Source: Frigoribacterium sp. VKM Ac-2836
GTDB taxonomy: Bacteria; Actinomycetota; Actinomycetes; Actinomycetales; Microbacteriaceae
Assembly (NCBI RefSeq): GCF_013248995.1
Contig: NZ_JABRPK010000001.1
Coordinates: 372,001 to 436,000, forward strand
DNA length: 64,000 nt
Reading direction: 5' to 3'
Part shown: positions 20,363-29,631 of the stretch, piece by piece
Layout of the letters: each line of letters begins with the position of its first letter
Numbering within the stretch: the stretch's first letter is position 1
Translations under genes and position numbers: made by a program
Notes under the pieces: model-generated
The model's input: the letters and a program-made list of their open reading frames with translations, nothing else
The model's database searches: none
What the model was told of the DNA's origin: nothing

Positions 20363-23326
20363 GTGCCAGGCACGAAGAAACTGGTCATCGTCGAGTCGCC
20401 GGCAAAGGCCAAGACGATCGGGCAGTACCTCGGCGACGGATACGAGGTGCTGGCCTCCGTCGGTCACATCCGCGACCTCGTCGAGCCCAAGAACCTCCCG
20501 GCCGAATTGAAGAAGGGATCGATGGGCAAGTTCTCCGTCGACGTCGAGAACGGTTTCGAGCCCTACTACGTCGTGTCGGACGCGAAGAAGAAGACCGTCT
20601 CCGACCTCAAGCGCGCCTTGAAGAACGCCGACGAGCTCTACCTCGCGACAGACGAGGACCGCGAGGGCGAGGCCATCGCGTGGCACCTCCTGCAAGAGCT
20701 CAAGCCCAAGGTCCCCGTCAAGCGCATGGTCTTCCACGAGATCACCAAGGACGCCATCCAGAAGGCGCAAGAGAACACGCGTGACCTCGACACCGCCCTG
20801 GTCGACGCCCAAGAGACCCGCCGCATCCTCGACCGCCTCTACGGCTACGAGGTCTCGCCCGTCCTGTGGCGCAAGGTCGGCCCCGGTCTGTCCGCCGGCC
20901 GCGTCCAGTCGGCCGCGACGCGCCTGGTCGTCGACCGAGAACGCGAACGACTCGCTTTCGTCTCCGCCTCGTACTGGGACCTCACCGCCACCTTCGAGCC
21001 CGTCGCCGCCGAGGGTGAGGCGAAGGTCGCCTTCGGGTCACGCCTCGTCCGCGTCAACGGGGGACGCGTGGCCGCCGGTCGGGACTTCGACGACCGTGGT
21101 CGTCTGAAGGGCGAAGCCGTCGCGCTCGACGAGGCGGCGGCACGAGCACTCGCCGAGGCCCTGGGGTCCGCCGACGTCGAGATCGTCGTCGGCTCGGTCG
21201 ACTCGAAGCCCTACACGCGGCGTCCTGCCGCTCCCTTCACCACGTCGACGCTCCAGCAAGAGGCCGCCCGCAAGCTACGGTTCTCCGCCCGGCAGACCAT
21301 GAGCGTCGCGCAGTCGCTCTACGAGAACGGCCACATCACCTACATGCGCACCGACTCGCCGGCACTGTCCCAGCAGGCGATCGGTGCGGCGCGCAGCCAG
21401 GCGGCGAAGCTCTACGGGGCCGAGACGGTTCCCGACAAGCCGCGGCTCTACACCGGCAAGAGCAAGAACGCCCAAGAGGCCCACGAGGCCATCCGTCCCT
21501 CGGGTGACACCTTCAAGACTCCCTCCGAGATGCAGAACGTCCTGCGCGGCAACGACTGGAAGCTCTACGACCTCATCTGGAAGCGCACGGTCGCGTCGCA
21601 GATGGCGGACGCCAAGGGATCGACCGCCTCGGTCGTCGTCTCGGCGACCACCCCGGGCGCGGTCGAGGGCATCGCCTCCCGTACCGCCGCCGGCACGCTC
21701 GCCGAGTTCGCCGCGTCGGGGACGGTTATCACGTTCCGTGGGTTCCTCAACGCCTACGAAGAGGGGCGTGACGAGGACCGCCACGGCGCGGCCGAACCCA
21801 CCGAGTCCAAGCTGCCTCCGCTGACCGCCGGTCAGGCCCTCGGGCTCGACGAGGTCGAGGCGAAAGGGCACGACACGTCGGCTCCGCCGCGCTACACCGA
21901 GGCGAGCCTGGTCAAGACGCTCGAAGAACTCGGTATCGGCCGCCCCTCGACCTACGCCGCCATCATGTCGACCATCGTCGACCGCGGCTACGTCACACCG
22001 CGCGGCACGGCCCTCGTCCCGAACTGGATCGCGTTCTCGGTCGTCCGTCTGCTCGAGGACTACTTCTCCGATCTGGTCGAGTACGACTTCACGGCCAGCA
22101 TGGAGGACGACCTCGACCTCATCGCCGGTGGCGACGCCGACCGCGTGGACTGGTTGAACGGCTTCTACTTCGGCAACGAGTCGCACCGGGGTCTCCGCAA
22201 GGTGATCGACAACCTGGGCGAGATCGATGCGCGCGACATCAACTCCATCGTGCTCGCCGACGGCGTGACCCTGCGGATCGGTCGCTACGGTCCGTACCTC
22301 GAGGCGCCGGGCGACGATCCCGAGACGCCCCGCCGGGTGAACGTGCCCGAAGACCTCGCCCCCGACGAGTTGACCGCCGAGAAGGCGCGCGAGCTGATCG
22401 ACGCCCCCGTCGTCGGTGACCGCGTGCTGGGTCTCAACCCCGAGACGGGCAAGGAGGTCATCGCGAAGGACGGCCGATTCGGCCCCTACGTGACCGAGCG
22501 GACCCCCGAGTCGGCGACCGACGAGGCGTCGGGCGAGATCGTGGCCGACCCGGCCACCGGAGAGGTGACCGAGCCGGCGGCTGCCGCCGCGACCACGACC
22601 GGAGCGAAGAAGACTCCCGCGAAGAAGACCCCCGCCAAGAAGGCCGCCGCTCCGAAAGAACGCACCTCGTCGCTCTTCAAGAGCATGGGCGTCGACACGA
22701 TCGACCTCGACACGGCCCTCCGGCTGCTCGACCTGCCCCGCACCGTCGGCACCGACCCCGAGAGCGGCGACGAGATCCAGGCGCAGAACGGCCGTTACGG
22801 TCCCTACCTCAAGAAGGGGACCGACACCCGGTCGTTGACCAGCGAGGACCAGATCTTCGAGATCGACCTGCCCGGGGCTCTCGAGCTCTACGCCCAGCCG
22901 AAGTACGGTGCCCGCAAGGCCAGCAGTGCCCTCAAAGAGTTCGAGGCCGATCCGGTCAGTGGCAAGCCCATCAAGGTGAAGGACGGTCGGTTCGGCGCGT
23001 ACGTCACCGACGGTGAGACCAACGCCACGATCCCGCGGGGTGAGACGGTGGAAGAGGTCGACTTCGACCGTGCCGTGCAATTGCTCGCCGACAAGCGAGC
23101 CAAAGGGCCCGCCAAGCCGAAGACCGCCGCGAAGAAGGCACCGGCGAAGAAGGCCCCCGCCAAGAAGCCGAGCACCGCCAAGGCGCCGGCCAAGAAGTCG
23201 ACCACGGCGAAGACGTCGACCGCCAAGGCCTCGACGACGGCGGCCAAGAAGGCTCCGGCGAAGAAGGCCCCGGCGGCCGAGGCGACGACGGCGACGGCCG
23301 CGGCGCCGGAGGCCCCGGCCGAGTGA
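20363..23326 (+). CDS. topA: DNA topoisomerase I
   Basis: 987 residues. It relaxes negative supercoils by single-strand passage. The Toprim domain opens VPGTKKLVIVESPAKAKTI and has the metal motif TDEDREGEA (96-104). The catalytic tyrosine is Y327 in ITYMRTDS. Instead of zinc fingers the C-terminus has repeated GRYGPY/GRFGAY modules (around 685-880) and a long Lys/Ala/Pro-rich tail (from about 900), the actinobacterial arrangement that aids processivity. GTG at 20363 is preceded by AAGGAG (20353-20358). The open frame runs 47 codons further upstream but into unrelated sequence. Confidence 0.97.
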   Translation: MPGTKKLVIVESPAKAKTIGQYLGDGYEVLASVGHIRDLVEPKNLPAELKKGSMGKFSVDVENGFEPYYVVSDAKKKTVSDLKRALKNADELYLATDEDREGEAIAWHLLQELKPKVPVKRMVFHEITKDAIQKAQENTRDLDTALVDAQETRRILDRLYGYEVSPVLWRKVGPGLSAGRVQSAATRLVVDRERERLAFVSASYWDLTATFEPVAAEGEAKVAFGSRLVRVNGGRVAAGRDFDDRGRLKGEAVALDEAAARALAEALGSADVEIVVGSVDSKPYTRRPAAPFTTSTLQQEAARKLRFSARQTMSVAQSLYENGHITYMRTDSPALSQQAIGAARSQAAKLYGAETVPDKPRLYTGKSKNAQEAHEAIRPSGDTFKTPSEMQNVLRGNDWKLYDLIWKRTVASQMADAKGSTASVVVSATTPGAVEGIASRTAAGTLAEFAASGTVITFRGFLNAYEEGRDEDRHGAAEPTESKLPPLTAGQALGLDEVEAKGHDTSAPPRYTEASLVKTLEELGIGRPSTYAAIMSTIVDRGYVTPRGTALVPNWIAFSVVRLLEDYFSDLVEYDFTASMEDDLDLIAGGDADRVDWLNGFYFGNESHRGLRKVIDNLGEIDARDINSIVLADGVTLRIGRYGPYLEAPGDDPETPRRVNVPEDLAPDELTAEKARELIDAPVVGDRVLGLNPETGKEVIAKDGRFGPYVTERTPESATDEASGEIVADPATGEVTEPAAAAATTTGAKKTPAKKTPAKKAAAPKERTSSLFKSMGVDTIDLDTALRLLDLPRTVGTDPESGDEIQAQNGRYGPYLKKGTDTRSLTSEDQIFEIDLPGALELYAQPKYGARKASSALKEFEADPVSGKPIKVKDGRFGAYVTDGETNATIPRGETVEEVDFDRAVQLLADKRAKGPAKPKTAAKKAPAKKAPAKKPSTAKAPAKKSTTAKTSTAKASTTAAKKAPAKKAPAAEATTATAAAPEAPAE

Positions 23327-23366
23327 CGGACGTGGTCGGCCCCGGAGCCGAGGGCGCACGCTGACC

Positions 23367-24515
23367 ATGCCCCTCTGGGAACACCTCACGGGCCAGCCCG
23401 ACGCCATCGAGGCGTTGACGGCAGCAGCGTCCACGCAGCCCGGCAACGCCTCGATGACCCACTCGTGGCTGATCACCGGGCCGCCCGGCTCGGGTCGCTC
23501 GAACCTCGCCTACGCCTTCGCGGCCGCGCTGCTCTCTCGAGGGCAAGCGGACGAAGAGGCGACCCTCCGCCAGGTCGCCGCCCGGTCGCACCCCGACCTC
23601 GCAGTCCTCAGCACCGAGCGCATCATCATCACGATCGACGAGGTCCGGGCGCTGGTCGCGGCGAGCCAGTTCTCGCCGTCGGTGGGTCGCTACCGGGTGG
23701 TCGTCATCGAGGACGCCGACCGCATGACCGAGCGCACCTCGAACCTCCTGCTCAAGGCGCTCGAAGAGCCGCCGCCCCGAACGGTCTGGCTGTTGTGCGC
23801 CCCGAGCGAGGCCGACCTCATCCCCACGATCCGGTCCCGCGTCCGCAGCGTGCGCCTTCGCATGCCCGCCGTGGGTGACGTCGCCGCCCTCCTCGAGAAC
23901 CGGGACGGGGTCGACCCCGAGACGGCTCTCGTGGCGGCGCGCGAGGCCCAGAGCCACATCGGCATGGCGCGGCGCCTGGCACTCGACACCTCGGCGAGAT
24001 CGAGACGTCGTCAGACCCTCGAGACCGCTCTCGGCATCCGCAGCGTCTCGGACGCCGTCATCGCGGCGGCCACCCTGCTCACGGTCGCGGGTGACGATGC
24101 CAAGGCCATCACCGAAGAGCGCGACGCCGACGAGCGGGCGAGCGCCCTGCGGTCGTTGGGCGTCGAACCGGGTGGCACCGTCCCCCCGGCGCTGCGCAGC
24201 CAGCTGCGGGCACTCGAGGACGACCAGAAGCGTCGGGCGACGCGCAGCCTCCGCGACGGGATCGACCGCATCATGGTCGACCTCCTCTCGCTGTACCGCG
24301 ACGTCCTGTTGCTGCAGCTCGGAGTCGACGAGCAGCCCATCAACGAGGCCATCCGGGCACAGCTCGACGCCGCGGCGGCCGCCTCGACGCCGGCTGCGAC
24401 CCTGGCCGTGCTCGACGGGATCGCCCTCGCCCGACGCCGCATCGAGGCCAACGTGTCGCCGGCCATGGCGCTCGAGGCCATGCTGGTCGTCGTCAGCCGT
24501 CACGCCACCCGCTGA
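23367..24515 (+). CDS. holB: DNA polymerase III subunit delta' (clamp loader), zinc module lost
   Basis: 382 residues. It is part of the clamp loader that places the beta clamp on DNA. The P-loop region is GPPGSGRS (38-45), lacking the lysine as is usual for delta'. The conserved VVVIEDADRMTERTSNLLLKALEEPP follows at about 112-137. The zinc-binding C-x2-C-x2-C expected near residues 60-70 is absent: the segment reads DEEATLRQVAARSHPDL. The C-terminal helical domain is present. It starts 40 bp after topA. A thymidylate kinase gene, which I recall between these two in related genomes, is not here. Confidence 0.88.
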   Translation: MPLWEHLTGQPDAIEALTAAASTQPGNASMTHSWLITGPPGSGRSNLAYAFAAALLSRGQADEEATLRQVAARSHPDLAVLSTERIIITIDEVRALVAASQFSPSVGRYRVVVIEDADRMTERTSNLLLKALEEPPPRTVWLLCAPSEADLIPTIRSRVRSVRLRMPAVGDVAALLENRDGVDPETALVAAREAQSHIGMARRLALDTSARSRRRQTLETALGIRSVSDAVIAAATLLTVAGDDAKAITEERDADERASALRSLGVEPGGTVPPALRSQLRALEDDQKRRATRSLRDGIDRIMVDLLSLYRDVLLLQLGVDEQPINEAIRAQLDAAAAASTPAATLAVLDGIALARRRIEANVSPAMALEAMLVVVSRHATR

Positions 24516-24638
24516 CCGGCGCGCACCGGCGCGCGCGGCACCGGCGAGAGCACCGGCGCTCCCGGGTCCGGTGCGAGCGCCGGATCGGAGCGTGAGCCGC
24601 CCATCCCTTTCCCCGGCTGCATGCGCGATGATGGCCTG

Positions 24639-25301
24639 ATGAGCGACCCGAACGCCGCCCCCGGTCTGCGCGAGCGCAAACGTCTGGCCACCCGTCGTGC
24701 GATCCAGGTCGCCGTCCTCGACCTCATCGTCGAACACGGACTCGACGCGGTGACGGTCGACATGGTCAGCCGCCGGGCCGACGTCTCGCCGCGCACCTTC
24801 TTCAACTACTTCCCGTCCAAAGAAGAGGCCGTCGTCGGCGATCCGCCGGCCCTGCCCGACGGCCGCGATCTCGAGCGGTTCGTGGCCCAGCGCGACGAGC
24901 CCGTGCTGTCGAGTCTGATCCAGCTCTTGACGCACGCCGTCGAGTCGGCCACGGTCGACCGCGAACTGGTCGTCCTGCGCCGTCGGGTGCTGCGGGCGCA
25001 CCCCGACCTGTTGGCCCGCCGCATCGCCTCGACGCGCGTCTTCGAGGAGCGCCTGACGACCGTCGTCGCGCAGCGCATGGCCGCCGACGCGGGTGTCGCG
25101 GCCGACGCGGTGGACGCCTCGTTGGTCAGCCGCGCGCACCTGGTGTCCCTGGTCAGCATCGCCACCCTGCGGCACGCCTGGGCGGAATGGATCGATGACG
25201 ACGACGTGGACCACCTCAGCGACATGCGCTACAGCCTGCGTGCCCGGATGGAAGCCAGCTTCGACGAGCTCGGTCGCCTCGTGACGCGCGAGGTCCGCTG
25301 A
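24639..25301 (+). CDS. TetR/AcrR family transcriptional regulator
   Basis: 220 residues. The DNA-binding domain spans about residues 10-60: RERKRLATRRAIQVAVLDLI, then VTVDMVSRRADVSPRTFFNYF, the standard TetR helix-turn-helix ending in FxNYFPSKEE. The C-terminal ligand domain is variable and gives no clue to the effector. The ATG at 24639 is preferred to 24621 because GATGAT lies 6 nt before it, fitting a leaderless start. No transporter or enzyme gene is directly adjacent on the opposite strand, so the regulon is not obvious from context. Confidence 0.87.
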   Translation: MSDPNAAPGLRERKRLATRRAIQVAVLDLIVEHGLDAVTVDMVSRRADVSPRTFFNYFPSKEEAVVGDPPALPDGRDLERFVAQRDEPVLSSLIQLLTHAVESATVDRELVVLRRRVLRAHPDLLARRIASTRVFEERLTTVVAQRMAADAGVAADAVDASLVSRAHLVSLVSIATLRHAWAEWIDDDDVDHLSDMRYSLRARMEASFDELGRLVTREVR

Positions 25302-25306
25302 TCCTG

Positions 25307-25312
25307 TACAGT
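25307..25312 (+). promoter_or_regulatory. -10 element of tRNA-Thr
   Basis: TACAGT, about 47 nt before the mature 5' end, right after the TetR stop codon; an overlapping AT-rich TATCTAAT follows. Confidence 0.4.
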
Positions 25313-25358
25313 ATCTAATCGTGCCGCGAGGCACGGGCAACCGGCCGAGGTCGGTCCC

Positions 25359-25434
25359 GCCGCTTTAGCTCAGTCGGTAGAGCGTCTCACTCGTAATGAG
25401 AAGGTCATCAGTTCGATTCTGATAAGCGGCTCCA
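25359..25434 (+). tRNA. tRNA-Thr (CGT anticodon)
   Basis: 76 nt beginning GCCGCTTTAGCTCAGTCGG and ending AAGCGGCTCCA with CCA encoded. The acceptor stem GCCGCTT pairs with AAGCGGC. The anticodon stem TCTCA/TGAGA encloses CTCGTAA, so the anticodon is CGT reading ACG. The T arm is ATCAGTTCGATTCTGAT. An intrinsic terminator follows directly. No integrase or truncated gene lies next to it. Confidence 0.97.
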
Positions 25435-25436
25435 CC

Positions 25437-25468
25437 AAAGCCCCGGGTCACGACGACCCGGGGCTTTT
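25437..25468 (+). terminator. Intrinsic terminator of tRNA-Thr
   Basis: AAAGCCCCGGGTC (25437-25449) pairs with GACCCGGGGCTTT (25455-25467) across ACGAC, ending in TTTT. This is one of the few hairpins in the window with a proper U-tract. Confidence 0.92.
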
Positions 25469-25640
25469 CTCGTCGGCAGCCCGGGCCGTCGGCGTGCCGT
25501 CAGAGCCCCTGGCCAGGCCGCTCCGCCCCCAGTAGTGGTGAGCGCGTCGCCGAGTCGTACCCCGAACGGTCCACCGGCCGTGCCTGCCGTCGTACGGTCG
25601 ATCTGCGATGCCCGCCGGTCCCCGGAAGGAGGTGGCACGC

Positions 25641-26363
25641 ATGCCCCTCCGACTGATCTGCACCGCGCTGCTCGCCGCGGTCCTGGCCGGTGTCCTCGTC
25701 GTCGTCTGGGCCGGGGGCGACTCCTCGGCCCTCGCCACGGCCGGAGTGGCCGACGGGCGGGCGGCGGTGCTCGCCACGAAGGGCGACCCCGAGACCCAGA
25801 CCGAGACCGACGGCGCAGGAGGCGCGGGCTGCGTCGATGACGGGGCCGGCGCCTCCGTCGCCTCACCCACGCAGCCCGGGGCCGACGTGTCGTCGAGGCC
25901 CCCGGGCGCCTCCGACGCCGCGAGCGGCGCGACGGGCACGACCGCCGCCGACCTCGACGCGTTCCGCACGGCCTACGAGCAGCAGAGACAGGCGGCGTGC
26001 CTGGGGCTGTTGCCCGCCGAGAACGTGCGCCACGACGCGTGCCTCGAGCAGTACCTCTTCTGGGTCGCCGGTGATCCGAGCCCCGATCCGTTGAGCGCCT
26101 GGGGACACAAGGGAGCGGTGGTCCGCAGCGACGGCGTTCCGCCGGTCGGCTGCGACGGCAACCTCGCGGGTGGGACCGGCACGACCGGGGACGTCGCCGC
26201 CGCCAAGTGGTGGGCCTCGGCTCCGCACCGGGCGGCCGTCTACCGACCGGACTTCCGTGGAGATCTCGCTCACGCCTGCCTCGGGTTCGCCTCGGTGCAC
26301 GGGGGAGTGCCCGATGACGGCCCGGACTTCGTCCGGTCGGCCAGCCGCTGGTTCGCCTGCTGA
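25641..26363 (+). CDS. Exported Cys-rich protein, possibly CAP-like
   Basis: 240 residues. A signal peptide or N-terminal anchor (MPLRLICTALLAAVLAGVLV) is followed by a low-complexity Asp/Gly/Thr/Ala linker to about residue 110, then a compact domain with five cysteines (ACLGLLP, HDACLEQY, VGCDGN, HACLGFA, RWFAC); a sixth lies in the linker. WWASAPHRAAVYRPDF followed by CLGFA recalls the W..S..HR......G pattern of CAP/SCP-like extracellular proteins, but the resemblance is partial. The ATG at 25641 has a very strong AAGGAGGTG (25627-25635). An in-frame ATG at 25608 is less likely. The gap 25469-25640 holds only a candidate TACGGT -10 (25593-25598). Confidence 0.65.
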   Translation: MPLRLICTALLAAVLAGVLVVVWAGGDSSALATAGVADGRAAVLATKGDPETQTETDGAGGAGCVDDGAGASVASPTQPGADVSSRPPGASDAASGATGTTAADLDAFRTAYEQQRQAACLGLLPAENVRHDACLEQYLFWVAGDPSPDPLSAWGHKGAVVRSDGVPPVGCDGNLAGGTGTTGDVAAAKWWASAPHRAAVYRPDFRGDLAHACLGFASVHGGVPDDGPDFVRSASRWFAC

Positions 26364-26433
26364 CCGACGGACCCCGAGGTCGCGCCCGGGGTGCTCCACG
26401 GTCGACGTCGCCGGTGGCTGGTAGACAGTCCGC

Positions 26434-27417
26434 ATGACACTTCGATGGGGAATACTCGGCGCCGGCGGGATCGCCGCCACCTTCACCTCCGACCTGCAGG
26501 GTGCGGGGCTGACCGTCTCCGCCGTCGGGTCACGCGACCTGGCGAAGGCTCGGGGGTTCGCCGAGCGGGCCGGGGTCCCGGGGGCGCACGGCAGCTACGA
26601 CGACCTGGTGGCCGATCCCGAGGTCGACGTGGTCTACGTCGCCACCCCGCACCCGTTCCACGCCGAGAACGCCCTGCTCGCCATCGCCGCGGGCAAGCAC
26701 GTCCTCGTCGAGAAGGCCTTCACCGTGAACGCGGCCGAGGCCGAGAGGGTCTACTCGGCCGCCCGAGAGGCCGGGGTCGTCGTCCTCGAGGCGATGTGGA
26801 CGCGGTACACGCCGCAGAGTGCGCGACTGCGCGAGGTCGTGCGGTCCGGTGTCATCGGCGAGGTGCGCCTCCTGACGGCCGTGCACGTCCAGTCCTTGCC
26901 CACCGACCCCGGCCACCGCATCAACGACCCGGCCCTCGGAGGTGGGGCCCTGCTCGACCTCGGGGTCTATCCCGTGTCGTTCGCGGACGACTTGCTCGGG
27001 GCACCCTCGACCGTCTCGGCCGCCGCCACGCTCAGCTCCCAGGGTGTCGACGCCCGCGTCGCGATCCAGCTCGGTCACGCGTCGGGGGCGACGGCCCAGC
27101 TCTACGCCGCGCTCGACACCTCGGGCCGCAACACGGCGAGCCTGCTCGGCACCGCGGGGCGGATCGACGTCGACGACACGTTCTACGCGCCGGGCGGGTT
27201 CACCGTGCGGGACTCCGACGACACCGTCGTCGAGCGATTCGACGCCGACGAGGGTGGCTTGCGGGGCATGCACCACCAGGCGCTCGAGCTCGAACGGGTC
27301 GTGGCGGCGGGTGAGCACGAGAGCCCGTTGCTGACGGCTGCGGACGGCGTGGGCGTCATGCGCACCATGGACGAGGTCCGACGGCAGATCGGCGTACGGT
27401 ACCCGTCCGAACGATGA
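26434..27417 (+). CDS. Gfo/Idh/MocA family oxidoreductase
   Basis: 327 residues. The NAD(P)-binding GILGAGGIAATF is at residues 6-17, the family EKA/EKP motif appears as VLVEKAFTVN near 93, and the substrate half has LLDLGVYPVSFA, matching the dehydrogenase family that acts on sugars, inositols and related polyols. The catalytic region includes TDPGHRINDPALGGGALLD. Substrate cannot be told. TAGACA lies 6 nt before the ATG, suggesting a leaderless start. A second, distinct member of the family is at 31118. Confidence 0.88.
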   Translation: MTLRWGILGAGGIAATFTSDLQGAGLTVSAVGSRDLAKARGFAERAGVPGAHGSYDDLVADPEVDVVYVATPHPFHAENALLAIAAGKHVLVEKAFTVNAAEAERVYSAAREAGVVVLEAMWTRYTPQSARLREVVRSGVIGEVRLLTAVHVQSLPTDPGHRINDPALGGGALLDLGVYPVSFADDLLGAPSTVSAAATLSSQGVDARVAIQLGHASGATAQLYAALDTSGRNTASLLGTAGRIDVDDTFYAPGGFTVRDSDDTVVERFDADEGGLRGMHHQALELERVVAAGEHESPLLTAADGVGVMRTMDEVRRQIGVRYPSER

Positions 27418-27435
27418 CGTCGGCGCTCGGCTCCG

Positions 27436-27441
27436 TATGAT
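27436..27441 (+). promoter_or_regulatory. -10 element of dacB, leaderless
   Basis: TATGAT, the best -10 hexamer in the window, ends 7 nt before the ATG at 27449. An upstream in-frame ATG (27437) lies inside the hexamer and cannot be on the transcript. Confidence 0.7.
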
Positions 27442-27448
27442 GTCCTCG

Positions 27449-28984
27449 ATGAGCGATCAGGGTGAGCCACGTCACGACCGTCCCGAGGTGACCCCGAGGG
27501 GTGGTGAGGCGGGCCCCGGCGACGCGGCCCCGAGCCGCTCCGTCGAGTCGGGCTCTTCCGTGTGGCGCTGGGTCGCCTCGCGGCCGCGAGGGGTCCTCGT
27601 GTCGGCGGGCGTCCTCGTGTTCGCCCTGCTCGGTGGCGGCGCGGTCGCCGCCGGGGCCGTGACCGCTCCCGACTCAGCGACGGCGCGGGCCGCCTCCTCC
27701 ACCCCCGAGCCGGCGGTCACGATCACTCCGACCGCGACCCCCACGGCCGACGCGGCGCGGTCGGTACCGGGGGTCATCCCGGGGGCCACGCGCTTGCGGA
27801 CCTGCTCGGTCGCCGGTGCCGCGTCCGACGCCCGTCTGGCCCAGTTCGAGGGCAGCGTCGTCAACGCGGCCACGGGTGAGGTGCTCTTCGACCGCAACGG
27901 CTCGACCCCGGCTCGCACGGGCAGCGTGCTGAAGACCCTGACGAGCGCGGTGGCCTTGTCGGTGCTCGGGCCCGACGCCCGTCTCACCACCCGCGTGACC
28001 GGCGACGCCGGGACGGGCGCGGTGGCCCTGGTCGGCGGCGGCGACGCCACGCTCAGCGCCACGGGCTCGAGCGTGTACGCGGGGGCTCCCACGGTCGCCG
28101 ACCTCGCGACCCAGGTCAAGGCGTCCCTCGGCGAGCAGCCGCTCACGCAGATCACCCTCGACGCCACCTACTGGAATCCCGCCGACAAGTGGGACCCGTC
28201 CTGGAAGCGCACCGAGCAGACCATCGGCTACCACTCCGAGGTCACCGCGCTCATGGTCGACGGCGACCGGGCGAATCCCGCGGCCCAGACGAGTCCGCGC
28301 AGCACCGACCCCGTCGCCCGTGCCGGTGAGGCGTTCCGGTCCGCACTCGTCACGGCCGGGGTGGTCGGTGCCGAGTCCGCCATGATGAGCCAGGGCACGG
28401 CCACGAGCGGCACCGTCATCGCCCAGGTGTCCTCCCAGCCGGTCGGTCGCCTGATCTCGCAGCTGTTGCCGACCTCGGACAACACCCTCGCCGAGATGCT
28501 CGCGCGCGCCTCGTCGAAGGCGTCCGGTGCGGACGGGTCGGCCGCGTCCCTCACGGCCCTCTACAAGTCGGTCCTGTCGTCGACGTACGGTCTCGACACG
28601 TCGTCGCTCACGATCATCGACGGGTCCGGCCTGAGTGAGAACGACGCCGTGCCCTCGACCTTTGTCGCGCGCCTGATGATCCAGGTGCTGAACCGCGAAC
28701 ACGGCCTCGGCGTCGTGTACGACGCCCTCCCCGTGTCGGGAAAGACCGGAACGCTCGCCTCCCGCTTCACGGGCTCGAACGCCGTGGCCCGCGGGGCCGT
28801 GCACGCCAAGACCGGCTGGATCGACACGGCCTACACGCTCGCCGGCACCATCGACGCGGCGGACGGCACCAAGCTCACCTTCGCCTTCTACGCGATCGGC
28901 TCCGTGCAGGACAACGCGCGGGCCGCCCTCGACACCCTGACGACGGCCGTCTACAGCTGCGGCGACAACCTGGCCAACAGCTGA
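27449..28984 (+). CDS. dacB: D-alanyl-D-alanine carboxypeptidase/endopeptidase (PBP4, family S13)
   Basis: 511 residues. It trims or cleaves peptidoglycan peptide cross-links outside the membrane. A cytoplasmic tail of about 45 residues precedes one membrane segment (about 49-72) and an Ala/Thr/Pro linker. The serine-enzyme motifs are SVLK (159-162), SDN (343-345) and KTG (432-434), with the large insert between the first two that is typical of S13. IIDGSGLSENDAVPS before the KTG is also a family mark. The start is set by the TATGAT promoter. It is monocistronic. Confidence 0.93.
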   Translation: MSDQGEPRHDRPEVTPRGGEAGPGDAAPSRSVESGSSVWRWVASRPRGVLVSAGVLVFALLGGGAVAAGAVTAPDSATARAASSTPEPAVTITPTATPTADAARSVPGVIPGATRLRTCSVAGAASDARLAQFEGSVVNAATGEVLFDRNGSTPARTGSVLKTLTSAVALSVLGPDARLTTRVTGDAGTGAVALVGGGDATLSATGSSVYAGAPTVADLATQVKASLGEQPLTQITLDATYWNPADKWDPSWKRTEQTIGYHSEVTALMVDGDRANPAAQTSPRSTDPVARAGEAFRSALVTAGVVGAESAMMSQGTATSGTVIAQVSSQPVGRLISQLLPTSDNTLAEMLARASSKASGADGSAASLTALYKSVLSSTYGLDTSSLTIIDGSGLSENDAVPSTFVARLMIQVLNREHGLGVVYDALPVSGKTGTLASRFTGSNAVARGAVHAKTGWIDTAYTLAGTIDAADGTKLTFAFYAIGSVQDNARAALDTLTTAVYSCGDNLANS

Positions 28985-29022
28985 GGCGGGCCGCGGTCGG
29001 TGCGGCGGGCGAGAATGGACGC

Positions 29023-29631
29023 ATGACCAGAGCACTCTTCGTCATCGACGTCCAGAACGACTTCACCGAAGGAGGCGCGCTCGGGGTCACCGGCGGCGCG
29101 CATGTCGCGCAGGCGGTCACGGATCACCTCCGCGCCCGTCGCGACCGGTACGACCTCGTCGTCGCCAGCCGTGACTGGCACGCGCCCGACGGTGACAACG
29201 GCGGCCACTTCAGCACCGAGCCCGACTTCGTCGACTCGTGGCCCCCGCATTGCGTCCAGGGCTCGTCCGGCGCCGAGTACCACCCGGACCTCGACACCTC
29301 GTTCGTCGACGTGCACGTGCTCAAGGGTGACGGCCGTCCGGCCTACTCGCTGTTCGACGGAGTCGTCGCCGACGGCCGACCGTTCGGAGGGGTCCTCGCC
29401 GCCGCGGGTGTCGACGAGGTCGAGGTCGTCGGCCTCGCGACCGACCACTGCGTCCGGGCATCGGCACTCGACGCCGTCGCCGCCGGTCTCCGGGTGACCG
29501 TGCTGACCGACCTCGTGGCGGGTGTGGCCGCGGCCCCGAGCGATGCCGCCCTGGCCGAGCTGCGCGCTGCCGGCGTCCGCACCGTCCCGTCGTCCGACGT
29601 CGTCGACGGCTCGACCGGGGTCCCGGCGTGA
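29023..29631 (+). CDS. pncA: Nicotinamidase, isochorismatase family
   Basis: 202 residues. It hydrolyses nicotinamide to nicotinate for NAD recycling. The triad is D9 (FVIDVQNDF), K101 (VLKGDGR) and C143 (ATDHCVRAS). Metal ligands fit D51 and H53 in SRDWHAP and H62 in GGHF. The cis-peptide segment is VVGLATDH. GAGAAT lies 6 nt before the ATG, compatible with a leaderless start. Its stop overlaps the aldehyde dehydrogenase start by GTGA, hinting at a link between NAD supply and the NAD-dependent enzyme. Confidence 0.92.
   Translation: MTRALFVIDVQNDFTEGGALGVTGGAHVAQAVTDHLRARRDRYDLVVASRDWHAPDGDNGGHFSTEPDFVDSWPPHCVQGSSGAEYHPDLDTSFVDVHVLKGDGRPAYSLFDGVVADGRPFGGVLAAAGVDEVEVVGLATDHCVRASALDAVAAGLRVTVLTDLVAGVAAAPSDAALAELRAAGVRTVPSSDVVDGSTGVPA

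Noticed and set aside
25359-25640. Integration site at tRNA-Thr
   Set aside because: No integrase, no direct repeat of the tRNA 3' end and no change of gene type downstream; a normal terminator follows.
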